Origin: Accumulibacter sp.
GTDB taxonomy: Bacteria; Pseudomonadota; Gammaproteobacteria; Burkholderiales; Rhodocyclaceae
NCBI GenBank assembly: GCA_024235695.1
Contig: JACKLX010000006.1
Coordinates: forward strand, 124,001 to 188,000
Direction: 5' to 3'
Length of the DNA stretch: 64,000 bases
Positions 35,370 through 47,576 of this stretch are shown piece by piece. Below the pieces are notes generated by a model, which saw nothing but the letters and a program-made list of their open reading frames with translations, was not told the DNA's origin and did not search any database. How positions within the stretch are numbered: position 1 is the first letter of the stretch; every line of letters begins with the position of its first letter. Both the position numbers and the translations under genes were made by a program.

Positions 35370-37034
35370 TCAGATCGACCACGAAGCTTCGCCCTGCAAG
35401 GCGCGAAAGGCGTCGGCCGTGCTGAGGAAGACCTGCCCGCCGAGTTGCCCGCCGAGCAGGTCGCTGCGTTGCAGGCGATCCATGACCGGCCCCTTGACCT
35501 CGGCGAGATGCAGCTTGATCCCCTCGCTCTGGAGGCTGCGATTGATCTCGGTCAGTGCGTACAGGCCGGTGGTATCGATCAGGCTGATCGCCGACATCAC
35601 CACCACGACGTGGCGGGTTGTCAGCCCGTCGGCCGCGCGTGCCTTCAGCAGACCATCGAGATGATCGACCACGGCCTCGACGTTGCCAAAGAAGAGGTCG
35701 GCGTCAATGCGCAGGAGCAGCACGTCGGACAGCGTTTCGACGTGATGTCGCTCAACATTGCGGAAGTGGTCGCTGCCGGGGATGCGGCCGACGACGGCGA
35801 TATGCGGTCGGCTGGCGCGCCAGATCACGGTCGCCAGCGACAGCACGACGCCGAGAATCACGCCCTGTTCGACGCCGAGCAGCAACACCCCGGCGGTGGT
35901 CGCGAGCAGCGCGGCGGCGTCGCTGCGGTCGTGCTGCCAGGCGTCCTTCAAGGTCGTGAAATCGATCATGCCGAGCACCGCCAGAATGATCGTCGCGGCC
36001 AGCGCCGGCAGCGGCAGCCAGGACACCCAGGTGGTCGGCACGGACAGCGCAAGGACGATCAATGCCGCCGAAATGATGCTCGCCAGCGGCGTATTGGCGC
36101 CAGCGGTATAGTTTACCGCCGACCGCGAAATGCTGCCGGTGACCGGAAATCCGCCGGACACCGCGCTCGCCAGATTGGCGGCGCCAAGGCCCAGCAACTC
36201 GTGGTTGGTGACGATCCGTTCACCGCGCCGGTGGGCCAGCGATTGCGCCGCGGCCTGGCTCGACAGGAAGATCATGAAGGCGATCAGCAGGCCGGGCAGG
36301 AGCAGGGGCCGCCAATGCTCGGCCGAGGCCAGCAGGGCAATTGGCGGCATTCCCGAGGGAATCTCGCCGACCACGGCGACGCCGGCCGCTGCGAGGTTGA
36401 GCGTTGCCACGGCCGCGGTGGTGACGATCAGGACCACCACCGGCGCCAGTCTGGAAAGCGTCTCGGCCAGTCTGGCAGGCAATCCGAGAGCGCCCAGTCC
36501 ACGGACCAGGCCGGCTTTTGCTGCCCACAGGACCAGCAGCGATCCCAGGCCGATAATCGCGCTCGGCAGGTGGACTGCGGTCAGCGGCCCGCCGAGCAGC
36601 GCTTCGAGCTGGCCGCCGGTGATCAGCAGGGCGGCGCCGGTGGTAAAGCCGCTCATCACCGGTCGGCTGAGCAGGCTGGCGACGAAGCCGAGGCGCAGTA
36701 GGCCGCTGAGGAACAGGATGGCGCCGGCGATCAGCGCCAGCTGGCCGGCGAGAATCACGCTCAGCGGCGAGCCGGGAGCTGCCAACGGGGCCAGCGAGCT
36801 GGCGACCATCAACGAGGTGATCGCCATCGGCCCCACCGACTGCACCATGCTGCTGCCGAAGAGTGCGTAGGCGATCGGTGGCAGGATGCTCGCGTAGAGG
36901 CCGCTTACCGGTGGCAGGCCGGCAACGATCGCATAGGCCATGCCCTGAGGGACCAGCATCATGGCAACGATGATTCCCGCGCCGAGATCGCCGGCCAGCG
37001 CTTCACGTCGGTAGTGCTTCAGCCACAGCAGCAT
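35370..37034 (-). CDS. SulP-family anion transporter with STAS domain
   Basis: 554-residue inner-membrane transporter. The signature QGMAYAIVAGLPPVSGLYAS lies in the first helices, followed by about ten more hydrophobic segments (GSMVQSVGPMAI, NLASAVSGGFPVTGSISRSA). A cytoplasmic C-terminal STAS domain follows (VVVMSAISLIDTTGLYAL, HLAEVKGPVMDRL). Related proteins move sulfate, bicarbonate or dicarboxylates; the substrate here is unknown. Confidence 0.94.
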   Translation of the reverse strand: MLLWLKHYRREALAGDLGAGIIVAMMLVPQGMAYAIVAGLPPVSGLYASILPPIAYALFGSSMVQSVGPMAITSLMVASSLAPLAAPGSPLSVILAGQLALIAGAILFLSGLLRLGFVASLLSRPVMSGFTTGAALLITGGQLEALLGGPLTAVHLPSAIIGLGSLLVLWAAKAGLVRGLGALGLPARLAETLSRLAPVVVLIVTTAAVATLNLAAAGVAVVGEIPSGMPPIALLASAEHWRPLLLPGLLIAFMIFLSSQAAAQSLAHRRGERIVTNHELLGLGAANLASAVSGGFPVTGSISRSAVNYTAGANTPLASIISAALIVLALSVPTTWVSWLPLPALAATIILAVLGMIDFTTLKDAWQHDRSDAAALLATTAGVLLLGVEQGVILGVVLSLATVIWRASRPHIAVVGRIPGSDHFRNVERHHVETLSDVLLLRIDADLFFGNVEAVVDHLDGLLKARAADGLTTRHVVVVMSAISLIDTTGLYALTEINRSLQSEGIKLHLAEVKGPVMDRLQRSDLLGGQLGGQVFLSTADAFRALQGEASWSI

Positions 37035-37253
37035 CGTTCGCGTCTCCCGGTAGTCAGCGGCACGCCGTCAGGCGCAGCGATCATGGTAGCGCTTGCGCCG
37101 CGTCGGTCCGATATGTTCGCAGCGATGCGCGATGTTGTTGCAGCGTGGCGTCCGGGATGAGCCATGCCTCGCCAGAAGCACTTGTCAGTGAACCGTGAAC
37201 CGATGCAAGCTGAGTACCGTCGACAGGCAAGATGTCCGCTGCGGAGGAAGACC

Positions 37254-37475
37254 ATGGATGCGATGGATGCCGATGATCTGCAGTTGCTGCTTACGTGGAC
37301 CATGCCTTTTGGCAAGTACCAGGGCCGTCTGATCGCCGACCTGCCGGGCAACTACCTGAACTGGTTCGCGCGCCAGGGCTTTCCGCCGGGCAAGCTCGGT
37401 CAGCTGCTGGCGTTGATGCACGAGCTCGACCACAATGGCCTGACATCGCTGCTGACGCCCTTGCGGCAGCGCTGA
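37254..37475 (+). CDS. DUF3820-family small protein
   Basis: 73 residues. MPFGKYQGRLIADLPGNYLN, then WFARQGFPPGKLGQLLALMH, is the complete DUF3820 domain (Phe-Gly-Lys-Tyr-x-Gly). Start at 37254 with GGAGGAAG just upstream; an in-frame ATG at 37164 lacks a site. The function of the family is not established, although a role in regulated virulence has been suggested for a relative. Confidence 0.85.
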   Translation: MDAMDADDLQLLLTWTMPFGKYQGRLIADLPGNYLNWFARQGFPPGKLGQLLALMHELDHNGLTSLLTPLRQR

Positions 37476-37547
37476 GCCGTCGTGACAGGGCGGCAGTCGC
37501 TGCCTGTCACTGGCGAGGCGACCGCCGGCCCTGGCTGGAGCGTGAGC

Positions 37548-38129
37548 TCAGGGCTCGATGCGTGTTCCCAGAACCTGCAGGAACTTGGCCAGCCAGTCGG
37601 GGTGAGCGGGCCAGGCCGGTGCGGTAACCAGATTGCCGTCCACGTGCGCCTGGTCGACCGAGATGTCGGCGTACTTGCCGCCGGCCGCCTTGACTTCCGG
37701 TCCGCACGCCGGATAAGCGCTGCACGAGCGGCCGGCAAGCACGCCCGCTGCCGCCAGCAGTTGCGCGCCGTGGCAGATCGCCGCGATCGGTTTGCCGGCG
37801 CTGGCAAAGTGCTGGACGATTGCGATCACCTCGGGGTTCAGCCGCAGGTATTCGGGGGCGCGGCCGCCGGGAATCACCAGGGCGTCGTAGTCTTCGGCGC
37901 GTATCGCCGAGAAGTCGGCATTCAGCGTGAAGTTGTGGCCGGGCTTCTCGCTGTAGGTCTGGTCGCCTTCGAAATCGTGCACCGCGGTGCGGACGTGTTC
38001 GCCGCCGAACTTGCCGGGGCAGACGGCGTGCACGGTATGGCCGACCATCTGCAAGGCCTGGAAGGGCACCATCGTTTCGTAGTCCTCGGTGAAATCTCCG
38101 GTGATCATCAGAATCGTCTTTGCTGCCAT
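37548..38129 (-). CDS. DJ-1/PfpI-family (type 1 glutamine amidotransferase-like) protein
   Basis: 193 residues. The nucleophile elbow [10 protein letters not shown] gives Cys119-His120, with Glu15 in GDFTEDYE near the active site, and [11 protein letters not shown]. Family members act as deglycases, chaperones or peptidases; this subgroup (with [20 protein letters not shown]) is often called a protease or general stress protein. AAGGAGACC precedes the start. It is divergent from acnA over 309 bp. Confidence 0.9.
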   Translation of the reverse strand: MAAKTILMITGDFTEDYETMVPFQALQMVGHTVHAVCPGKFGGEHVRTAVHDFEGDQTYSEKPGHNFTLNADFSAIRAEDYDALVIPGGRAPEYLRLNPEVIAIVQHFASAGKPIAAICHGAQLLAAAGVLAGRSCSAYPACGPEVKAAGGKYADISVDQAHVDGNLVTAPAWPAHPDWLAKFLQVLGTRIEP

Positions 38130-38438
38130 GTCGGTCTCCTTGACGTGTGGGTGATGAGAGAAGGACTCGAGCCCGTTGTTCCGGACAGTATAGCGGTTCG
38201 ACCGGACCGGGTCCCGTTGCCGGCACCAGACGGCGGCGCCGCGCGGCCCGTCCGGCAAGCGGCCGAGTCGGTCGATTCCGGTCTATAGTGACACTGTCGT
38301 CGGTCGGCTCTCGCCGGTGCGTTCGACGAGGCAGGTCGCGTCGGCCGTCTGGCCGGCGGGGAACGCGCCTCGCCGTCGGCGGTCAGCTTGTCTGTGGCGC
38401 GCCGCGCCGCGCTGCACCATTTCATCCGGAGGTTTGCC
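38130..38438. other. Divergent intergenic region between DJ-1 and acnA genes
   Basis: 309 bp expected to hold both promoters. CCGGAGG upstream of 38439 is the acnA ribosome site. I see no gene or clear operator. Note a GC-rich stretch and no obvious T-run terminator. Confidence 0.4.
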
Positions 38439-41150
<2,712 letters not shown>

Positions 41151-41165
41151 GCGCTTGCCGCGGGC

Positions 41166-42527
41166 CTATGCGGATTGCAGGCTGCGGTAGCTGGCCAACA
41201 GCTCCCGCAGCTTGCGGCCCTGCTCCTGGCGGCTGTCGTGCATCCATTGCGGCACCTTCAGCGCGCCGGCTTCGGCATCCCAGCGCGCCAGCGCCGCGTC
41301 GTCGCCAAGGCCCAGCGCCGCTTCCCAGAGCGTCGCCACCAGCCAGAAGCGTTTTTGCGGGTCGTCGTCGGCGATGTCCGCCAGCGGCGTGGCCAGGCGA
41401 ACGACCTCGCGACGGATTCGTCGGGCCTGGACGGAATCGGCGACGGCTTCGTCGTGCTCGCCGGCGCGAAGCCATTCGCGGGCGCGCAGGTCGAGCAGGA
41501 ACGCCAGGTTGATGCCGTTGTACCAGTCCTGCTTGAGGTAAAAGCCACGCTGGTAGCTGGCGATCGCTTCTTCGAGATCGGCCGGACGCGACCGCTGTTC
41601 CCACAGTCGCTTGTGAACGGCGCCCCAGAGGCCCAGCGTCTCGGGGTCGTTGGTTGTCGCCGGGCCGAGTGGCTCGAGGATCCGGCAGGCCTCGAGCAGC
41701 GCCGCTTCGGCGTCGGGCAGCTTCGACTTGTAGGTGGCCAGCGCCAGTTGCTGGACGACGAAGCTGTCATTGGGGCGTTGCTTGCGTACTTCACGAAGCA
41801 GTTTGACCGCCCGCGGGAAATCGCTGGGCCGACCGTCGGCCGGATTGATCGCAGCCAGCGCCTGGTCGAGCAGGGCCTTGGCTGTGGGCGGCAGTGCGGG
41901 CGCTGCTTCGTCGCTGCCCGATGCCACATCGCCGGTGATCGCTGAAGCGTCCTGGAAAAAGCGCGCGGCCGATTCGACCGCGACTGTTCGGCCTGCTCCG
42001 GCAGGGGCTGGCGTCGGGCGGGCGATGCCGCGCTGCGGCGGTTGCAGATCGGGCAGCAGGGTGTATACCGGGCTGTCCGTTTCCTGCCTGGCGAGGGCGT
42101 TGCGAATCGCTTCGGCCAGCGCCAGGCGAAAACGCCTGGCTTCCTGAACGCCGATGTCTTCGCCGAGGTGCTTGTAATTGAGGATGACGATGTGGCCGAC
42201 GTCGAACGGATACTTGAACTGCGATTCGGCGACGATGATCGTCGCGCCCGGGCGCAGGCCGTAGCGCACACCGAGCTCGAAGGCGGCGTTGACGTTGTAG
42301 GTCGACAGGTCGGCGATCACCAGGTCGGCCTGCAGCAGCATCTCGTACATCGGCAGGTCGATCATGCCGGTGTGCGGAATCTCGTCGGCGCGGATGCATT
42401 CGACGCCGGTGGCTTCGACCGCCTCCTTGATGATTGCGTAGGAGGCGTCGAGGTCGAGAACTCGACCGTCGGTGTAGTCGGTCTTCTTGCCGAAACCCTG
42501 GACGACGAAGCAGGTCTTGCCGCTCAC
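41166..42527 (-). CDS. Deoxyribohydrolase-like plus TPR-S (TRAFs-binding/DUF4071) protein
   Basis: 453 residues from a GTG that overlaps the patatin stop (GTGA). Residues 1-145 form an NDT-like Rossmann domain: KTCFVVQGFGKKTDY, then IPHTGMIDLPMYEMLLQADL, VIADLSTYNVNAAFELGVRY. The last contains an N-x-x-FELG motif like the catalytic Glu region of nucleoside deoxyribosyltransferases. A Pro-rich linker leads to ~215-440, a helical repeat region (LLDQALAAINPADGRPSDFP, RPADLEEAIASYQRGFYLKQ, DWYNGINLAFLLDLRA) matching the TRAFs-binding/TPR-S family. This DRHyd + TPR-S order is that of the N-terminus of ASK/MAP3K5. Probably the sensor/regulator of the patatin; activity inferred. Confidence 0.82.
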   Translation of the reverse strand: MSGKTCFVVQGFGKKTDYTDGRVLDLDASYAIIKEAVEATGVECIRADEIPHTGMIDLPMYEMLLQADLVIADLSTYNVNAAFELGVRYGLRPGATIIVAESQFKYPFDVGHIVILNYKHLGEDIGVQEARRFRLALAEAIRNALARQETDSPVYTLLPDLQPPQRGIARPTPAPAGAGRTVAVESAARFFQDASAITGDVASGSDEAAPALPPTAKALLDQALAAINPADGRPSDFPRAVKLLREVRKQRPNDSFVVQQLALATYKSKLPDAEAALLEACRILEPLGPATTNDPETLGLWGAVHKRLWEQRSRPADLEEAIASYQRGFYLKQDWYNGINLAFLLDLRAREWLRAGEHDEAVADSVQARRIRREVVRLATPLADIADDDPQKRFWLVATLWEAALGLGDDAALARWDAEAGALKVPQWMHDSRQEQGRKLRELLASYRSLQSA

Positions 42528-43702
42528 GCGAAGCCCCGCAGGTGGTCGATCGAGACGCTGGCGGCGGCATACGCCTGGCCGATGCGCTGAATTTCCGGGA
42601 TGCTGCCGACCGAGTCGAGGACCTGCACCTTGCTGGCGTCGATCTCGGCCAGACCGAGCGCGTCGATGCCGGCCTGGCTGACGTCCGGGTCGTAGCGCAG
42701 GTAGGCGAACTGCTTGGCGGCACTGGCGTTGGCCGGACCCCCCGGGGCGATCACCATATCGCCGAATTCGCGGTCGATGGGCGGACCGAAACGGCATTCG
42801 CCGAGCGTTCGGCAGGCCATGTCCCAGCCTGCGGCAGCGGCATTCATCAGCGCGCCCGGCAGGTTCCTGGCGTTGTCGAGCAACCACAGGTCGTCGGCTT
42901 TGAGGTCGGGACGGGCTCTGGCGGCGTTGCCGGTACCGACCGAGACGATCAGCAGGTTCTCGGGGCCGGTCTTCCAGCCGACCTGGTAGGGGGCGGCGGT
43001 GACCATCTCGAAGGCCAGGAAGGCCGGATTGTTGTAGGTCGTGACGCCGCCATCGACGAAGATGAACTGATATTCGTTTGGCGTTGCCGGGGCAAAGGTG
43101 ACGACCTCGGGCGGAAAGAAGGTCGGCGCCGCGGTGCTCGCCCGCAGCAGTTGCCACAGTGGCAGGCGCAGGTTGCAGTCGGGACGACCGGGCTGGTTGT
43201 ATTTCGCCCGTGGATTGTTGGAAACCGGCCACGGCGAATCGGTGGTGGCGTTGCGCATCACCATCATCAGCAGCGTGCGCAGATTGGCGTCGCCGAGTGT
43301 CGCGTTCGGCTCGCCGGGCGTCGCGGCGTGCGCCAGCGCCTTGTCGAGTTCGACGCGCAGCTTCCTGGCCAGCGGCTCGTCGTTGTAGCTGTACTTCAGG
43401 CGGTTGAGCAGCGAGGCCTTGTCGAACATCTGCCGGCCGCTGTCAACGTAGAACTGGCGGATCTGGTCGGTGGACATGCCGGCCGAAATGCAGCCCGCCA
43501 CCATCGCACCGGTACTGGTGCCACAAACGAAATCGAAATAGTCGGCGAGCACCAGCTCCGGTCTGCCGAGCCTCGCCCGCAGCTCGGTCTCGAGTCTGGC
43601 GAGGATTTCGACGCTGATCAGGCCGAGGATGCCGCCGCCGTCGCAGGCGAGGATCTTCTTCGGGCCGGGGCTGTCGATACGTTCGAGTAGTTTCTGGTTC
43701 AT
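42524..43702 (-). CDS. Patatin-like phospholipase (CapV-like effector)
   Basis: 392 residues. The oxyanion loop DGGGILGL (21-28), catalytic Ser63 in CGTSTGAM and Asp217 in FVDGGVTTYNNP give the full Ser-Asp dyad of patatins. Such enzymes cleave membrane phospholipids; several act as abortive-infection effectors (for example CapV of CBASS). AGAGGAAAC precedes the start. Its stop overlaps the next gene by 4 bp, and it follows an MscK-like channel gene by 76 bp. A housekeeping lipase role is the alternative. Confidence 0.88.
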   Translation of the reverse strand: MNQKLLERIDSPGPKKILACDGGGILGLISVEILARLETELRARLGRPELVLADYFDFVCGTSTGAMVAGCISAGMSTDQIRQFYVDSGRQMFDKASLLNRLKYSYNDEPLARKLRVELDKALAHAATPGEPNATLGDANLRTLLMMVMRNATTDSPWPVSNNPRAKYNQPGRPDCNLRLPLWQLLRASTAAPTFFPPEVVTFAPATPNEYQFIFVDGGVTTYNNPAFLAFEMVTAAPYQVGWKTGPENLLIVSVGTGNAARARPDLKADDLWLLDNARNLPGALMNAAAAGWDMACRTLGECRFGPPIDREFGDMVIAPGGPANASAAKQFAYLRYDPDVSQAGIDALGLAEIDASKVQVLDSVGSIPEIQRIGQAYAAASVSIDHLRGFA

Positions 43703-43778
43703 GGCGTTTCCTCTTGGTGATCAGGTCTTGGCACCGCTGCGTCGCCGGTCGGTCGCCAGGCGTCGCGACGATCTGTTT

Positions 43779-46082
43779 TCAGTTGTCCTCCCCGGCGGAA
43801 GGCGTGACACGTACCGGCAGCGGCTGCGAAACGGCGAGGTGTACATCGCGCTGCGGGAACGGGATGGTGATACCAGCCGTTGCCAGGCGTTTCTCGATGG
43901 CGTAACGCAGGTCGCTGTCAATGCGGCGCGAGAACACGTTCGGCCCGAGTTCGACCCAGAAGATCAGCACCAGCAGCAGCGCGCTGTCACCGAAGTCCTC
44001 GAAGAAGACCTCCGGTGCCGGGTCTTTCAGCACCTGCCCGTGGTCCTCCGCGCAGCCGCCGATGATCTCGGCCGCCGCGTGTACCGGCGATCCGTAGGCG
44101 ATGCCGACGCGGATTTCGCGGCGGATCCGCGAGTTCGAATAGGTCCAGTTGATGACCTGGTTTTCAAGAAACGTCGAGTTGGGAACCAGCGCCTCGACGC
44201 CATCGAAAGCGCGTACGGTCGACGCGCGCAGGTCAACCTGGGTGACGTAGCCGGTCATCCCCTCGATGGCGACGATATCGCCGACGCGAACCTTGCGCTC
44301 GAAGAGGATGATGATGCCGCTGATGACGTTCTTGATCATCGTCTGGGTGCCGAAACCGACGCCGATCGCCAGCGCGCCGCCCATGAACGCGAACACCGTC
44401 AGCGGAATGCGTGCCAGGTTGAGGATGAAGATGATCAGGACCAGCGCCAGCGAAATCATCGCCCAGCGCCGAACCATGCTGGCCACCTCCACGTCGACGT
44501 GGAAGCGGCTTACCATCAGCTTCTGCAGGCGCGCCGAGAGCAGCGAGAACAGCCAGTAGCCGGCAACGAACAGGACTACCGCGCCAATGCTCTTGCCGAC
44601 GGTCACCCCGTAGGCGACGGTCACCGTCTTGCCGTCGACGACCGTTGACTCCTCAACGGCAAACATCTCGAAGTCCCAGATACCCTTCAGAGTCTGTCCC
44701 ACCTGCAGCGCGCCGAGCTTCCAGTTGTCGGCGCCAGGAGTCTTGGCTCTGAATCCGAAGTCTTCGAGCCAGCGTTTGATCTGGCGATCCATCCGGGTGC
44801 CGGCGAGTTCGACGCGCTGGTAGGCGTCCACACGCTTCTTGAGCGTCTCCAGTATGGCTGACTCCTGCGCCCTGGCACTGGGAGTGAGCAACACATTCTC
44901 CAGGCGCAACTCCTGTTGTCGGACCGCGATGCGTGCCCCGTCCTGCAGTTCGCGGAAGAGATCCTTGCGGCTGCCGAGGTCGCTGCTGGTCCTTTGCAGC
45001 GCCGAAATGACCGCCTGGCGGGTTGTGGCATCGTCGGAGCTGAAGCCGACGAAGCGTTGTCTCCAGGAGTCCCCGGCGACCTGAATCATGCCGTGCAGCC
45101 AGGTCAGGGTCATCAGCGTCAGGCGGTCGGTCTCCATCTGCTCGTCAAGTACCCGCAAACGATTCGCGATCGGGCCATTCGGATCAGCACCCTGAGCGAG
45201 TTTCGTCAGTCGGGTACGCTCGGCCGCGAGTTTGCTGGTGTTGGCGACGATCAAATCGATCTCGCGGCTCACCTTGGCCAGTTCGCTGCGCAAGCGGGTT
45301 TGATTCTGTTCGAAATCTTCTTTGGCCAGGTGCTGTTCAGGCAACACACGCGCCAGCAGGCGCTGCATCTGTTCGCCGAGCGGTCGCAGCTTCTTGAGTT
45401 TCAGGTGGATGACATCAAGCCCGAGCGCGACGTTGCTCAGATCTGCTTCGGCCTGGCGCCGACGCAGCGAAGCGAGTTCAAGGCTCTCCCGGTCCTTGGC
45501 GATCTGGTCCTGCCCGTCAGCTCGCGCCAGGCGATCCTCTGCCAGGCGGACGGCCTCGCTGGCGCGCTGCTGCTCGTCGATCAAGCCGGCCTGCTGTACT
45601 TCGAGTGCCCGCTCCGCAGCCGCCAGGCTTTTCACGCGTTCCTTCAGGGCATCGGCTTCGTCGCGCAGGGAATCGACCCGCAAGGCGGCGTAGGGCGGCG
45701 GTCCGGTGAACTCTGCGAGCAGGGCGCGCTGATTCGCCGTCTCGGACGGGGAATTCTTCAGCGTATCGAGCTCGTCGAGCAGCTTCAGGCGTTCGCCGTG
45801 GAGCAGCACCAGACGATCGAGGAGGCGTTGGTGCTCGCTGGTCGGCAGTCCGTCGTCGGCTGACTGCCGCTCGGCGAGCCGTTGCTCCTGCTGCTGGCGG
45901 CGGGCCTCGGCGAGCAGCGCCTCGGCCTGGGCGCGCGGATCGGCTTCTTCGGCCGCCGCCGGCGTCGCCGGCGCGGCAGCTTTGGACGTTCCGGACAGCT
46001 GCTTGGGAAGCAATGACTGGGCGTGGACAAGTGCTGCGAATGTCGTCACGATCAGAGCAAGGAGCAACTGCCGGAGGTTCAT
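43779..46082 (-). CDS. MscK/KefA-like large mechanosensitive channel
   Basis: 767 residues. A signal peptide (MNLRQLLLALIVTTFAALVH) is followed by a long periplasmic coiled-coil region (~30-480; Gln/Arg/Glu/Ala-rich with LLAEARRQQQ). Two or three membrane helices lead to the MscS core: FMGGALAIGVGFGTQTMIKN, IILFERKVRVGDIVAIEGM and VPNSTFLENQVINWTY. The architecture resembles MscK, though shorter. It lies upstream of the patatin gene on the same strand with only 76 bp between, so read-through is likely. Confidence 0.88.
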   Translation of the reverse strand: MNLRQLLLALIVTTFAALVHAQSLLPKQLSGTSKAAAPATPAAAEEADPRAQAEALLAEARRQQQEQRLAERQSADDGLPTSEHQRLLDRLVLLHGERLKLLDELDTLKNSPSETANQRALLAEFTGPPPYAALRVDSLRDEADALKERVKSLAAAERALEVQQAGLIDEQQRASEAVRLAEDRLARADGQDQIAKDRESLELASLRRRQAEADLSNVALGLDVIHLKLKKLRPLGEQMQRLLARVLPEQHLAKEDFEQNQTRLRSELAKVSREIDLIVANTSKLAAERTRLTKLAQGADPNGPIANRLRVLDEQMETDRLTLMTLTWLHGMIQVAGDSWRQRFVGFSSDDATTRQAVISALQRTSSDLGSRKDLFRELQDGARIAVRQQELRLENVLLTPSARAQESAILETLKKRVDAYQRVELAGTRMDRQIKRWLEDFGFRAKTPGADNWKLGALQVGQTLKGIWDFEMFAVEESTVVDGKTVTVAYGVTVGKSIGAVVLFVAGYWLFSLLSARLQKLMVSRFHVDVEVASMVRRWAMISLALVLIIFILNLARIPLTVFAFMGGALAIGVGFGTQTMIKNVISGIIILFERKVRVGDIVAIEGMTGYVTQVDLRASTVRAFDGVEALVPNSTFLENQVINWTYSNSRIRREIRVGIAYGSPVHAAAEIIGGCAEDHGQVLKDPAPEVFFEDFGDSALLLVLIFWVELGPNVFSRRIDSDLRYAIEKRLATAGITIPFPQRDVHLAVSQPLPVRVTPSAGEDN

Positions 46083-46334
46083 CGCATTCGACTCGTCGAG
46101 GGCGGACAGATAGACGCGCAGGTTTTCAAGAGATTTTCCTTCAGGCCAGGCCGTAGTATCGAACGGGATGCTCCGGACGTCCACCCGACGTGCATCATGC
46201 GGCTCGCGTGTGCGGCGCCGGCGCAGTTCGTGCAAGGATCGCTGCCTTCGAACCGTGACAATTCTTGTCGGCATCTTGCGCACCGATCGCACCAGAAGCG
46301 GCTAGACTCGAGCCACGAGTCCCGGAGGCGCCCC

Positions 46335-47576
46335 ATGACTACCGCTGTCGAATCCCTGCCCGAAAAAAGCCACGATCTCGAAGTCATTTCGCTGATCGGC
46401 TTCGTGCACGGTGTTTCGCATTTCTTTCACCTGTTGCTGCCACCGCTGTTTCCGTGGCTGATGCGCGATTTCGGGCTGAGCTTCACCGGCATTGGTGCGA
46501 CGATGACCATCTTCTTCGTCATCTCGGCGGTCGGCCAGGCGCTGGCGGGCTTCTTCGTCGATCGTTTCGGCGCGGCGAGGGTGCTCGCTGGCGGCATCTT
46601 CTGCTTCCTGCTGGCCGCCCTGCTGCTCGCCGTGGTCGACGGCTATCTCGGCCTGACGCTGGTCGCCGGGCTGGCCGGGCTGGGCAACAGCGTTTTCCAC
46701 CCGGCCGACTTCACCGTCCTCAACCGTCACGTCTCGCCGCCGCGACTGGGCCACGCCTTTTCGATCCACGGTCTTTCCGGCAACCTCGGCTGGGCGCTGG
46801 CGCCGGTGTTCATGACCGGCATCGCCGCTACCGCCGGCTGGCGGGTCGCGGCACTGGCTGCCGCCGGGATCGCCGCACTGGCGCTGCTGCTGGTCTTCTG
46901 GCGGCGACGCACGCTGGCTGACCCACCGGCCAGCCTGCAGGCTACCGGCTCGGCCGCTGCGGCCGGCGCCGAAGCGATTTCGCCCTTCGCCTTTCTGCGC
47001 TCGCCGGCGGTGTGGATGTGCTTCCTGTTCTTCCTGCTGATCACCACCGCTTTCGGTGGGATCCAGAACTTCGCGACGCCGATCCTGCAGAACCTGCACG
47101 GGCTGTCGCTGGCGGCCGGTGCGAGCGCATTGTCGGCGTATCTGGTCGGCGGCGCCGGCGGCATCCTGACCGGCGGCTTCCTGGCGCAGAAGGGCGAGCA
47201 GGAACGATTGATCGCCGGCGCGCTCGGCGCCGCGGCGCTGCTCACGGTCGCACTGGCGCTGCTGCCGTTGCCGGCGTGGAGCGTAATGCCGCTGATGGTC
47301 AGCATCGGTTACTGCACCGGCATCGCCGGTCCGTCGCGCGACCTGCTGGTTCGCCGCGCGGCGACGTCACGCTTTGGCCAGGCGGCGTACGGCCGCGTCT
47401 ATGGCTTTGTCTACTCGGGCCTCGATACCGGGCTGGCGCTGGCGCCACTGGTCTTTGGCGGCCTGATGGACGGCGGCCGCTTCGCGATGGTGCTGGTCGG
47501 CATTGCCGCGCTGTGGAGCCTGTCGATCCTGACCGCGTTACGCGTCGGTGGCGCCACGCGGCAGGCGGCCGCCTGA
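46335..47576 (+). CDS. MFS transporter
   Basis: 413 residues, 12 predicted helices with a central loop. N-terminal HGVSHFFHLLLPPLFPWLMR and the FVDRFGAARVLAGG loop (motif A-like) resemble the fosmidomycin-resistance-type or NarK-distant MFS branch; the substrate is unknown. CGGAGG lies upstream of the ATG. Its last 39 bp overlap the end of the convergent LysR gene. Confidence 0.88.
   Translation: MTTAVESLPEKSHDLEVISLIGFVHGVSHFFHLLLPPLFPWLMRDFGLSFTGIGATMTIFFVISAVGQALAGFFVDRFGAARVLAGGIFCFLLAALLLAVVDGYLGLTLVAGLAGLGNSVFHPADFTVLNRHVSPPRLGHAFSIHGLSGNLGWALAPVFMTGIAATAGWRVAALAAAGIAALALLLVFWRRRTLADPPASLQATGSAAAAGAEAISPFAFLRSPAVWMCFLFFLLITTAFGGIQNFATPILQNLHGLSLAAGASALSAYLVGGAGGILTGGFLAQKGEQERLIAGALGAAALLTVALALLPLPAWSVMPLMVSIGYCTGIAGPSRDLLVRRAATSRFGQAAYGRVYGFVYSGLDTGLALAPLVFGGLMDGGRFAMVLVGIAALWSLSILTALRVGGATRQAAA

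Noticed and set aside
42527..43232. Extension of the TPR-S protein upstream to 688 codons
   Set aside because: The extra 235 codons lie within the patatin gene in another phase and have no similarity; the GTG overlapping the patatin stop is the natural start.
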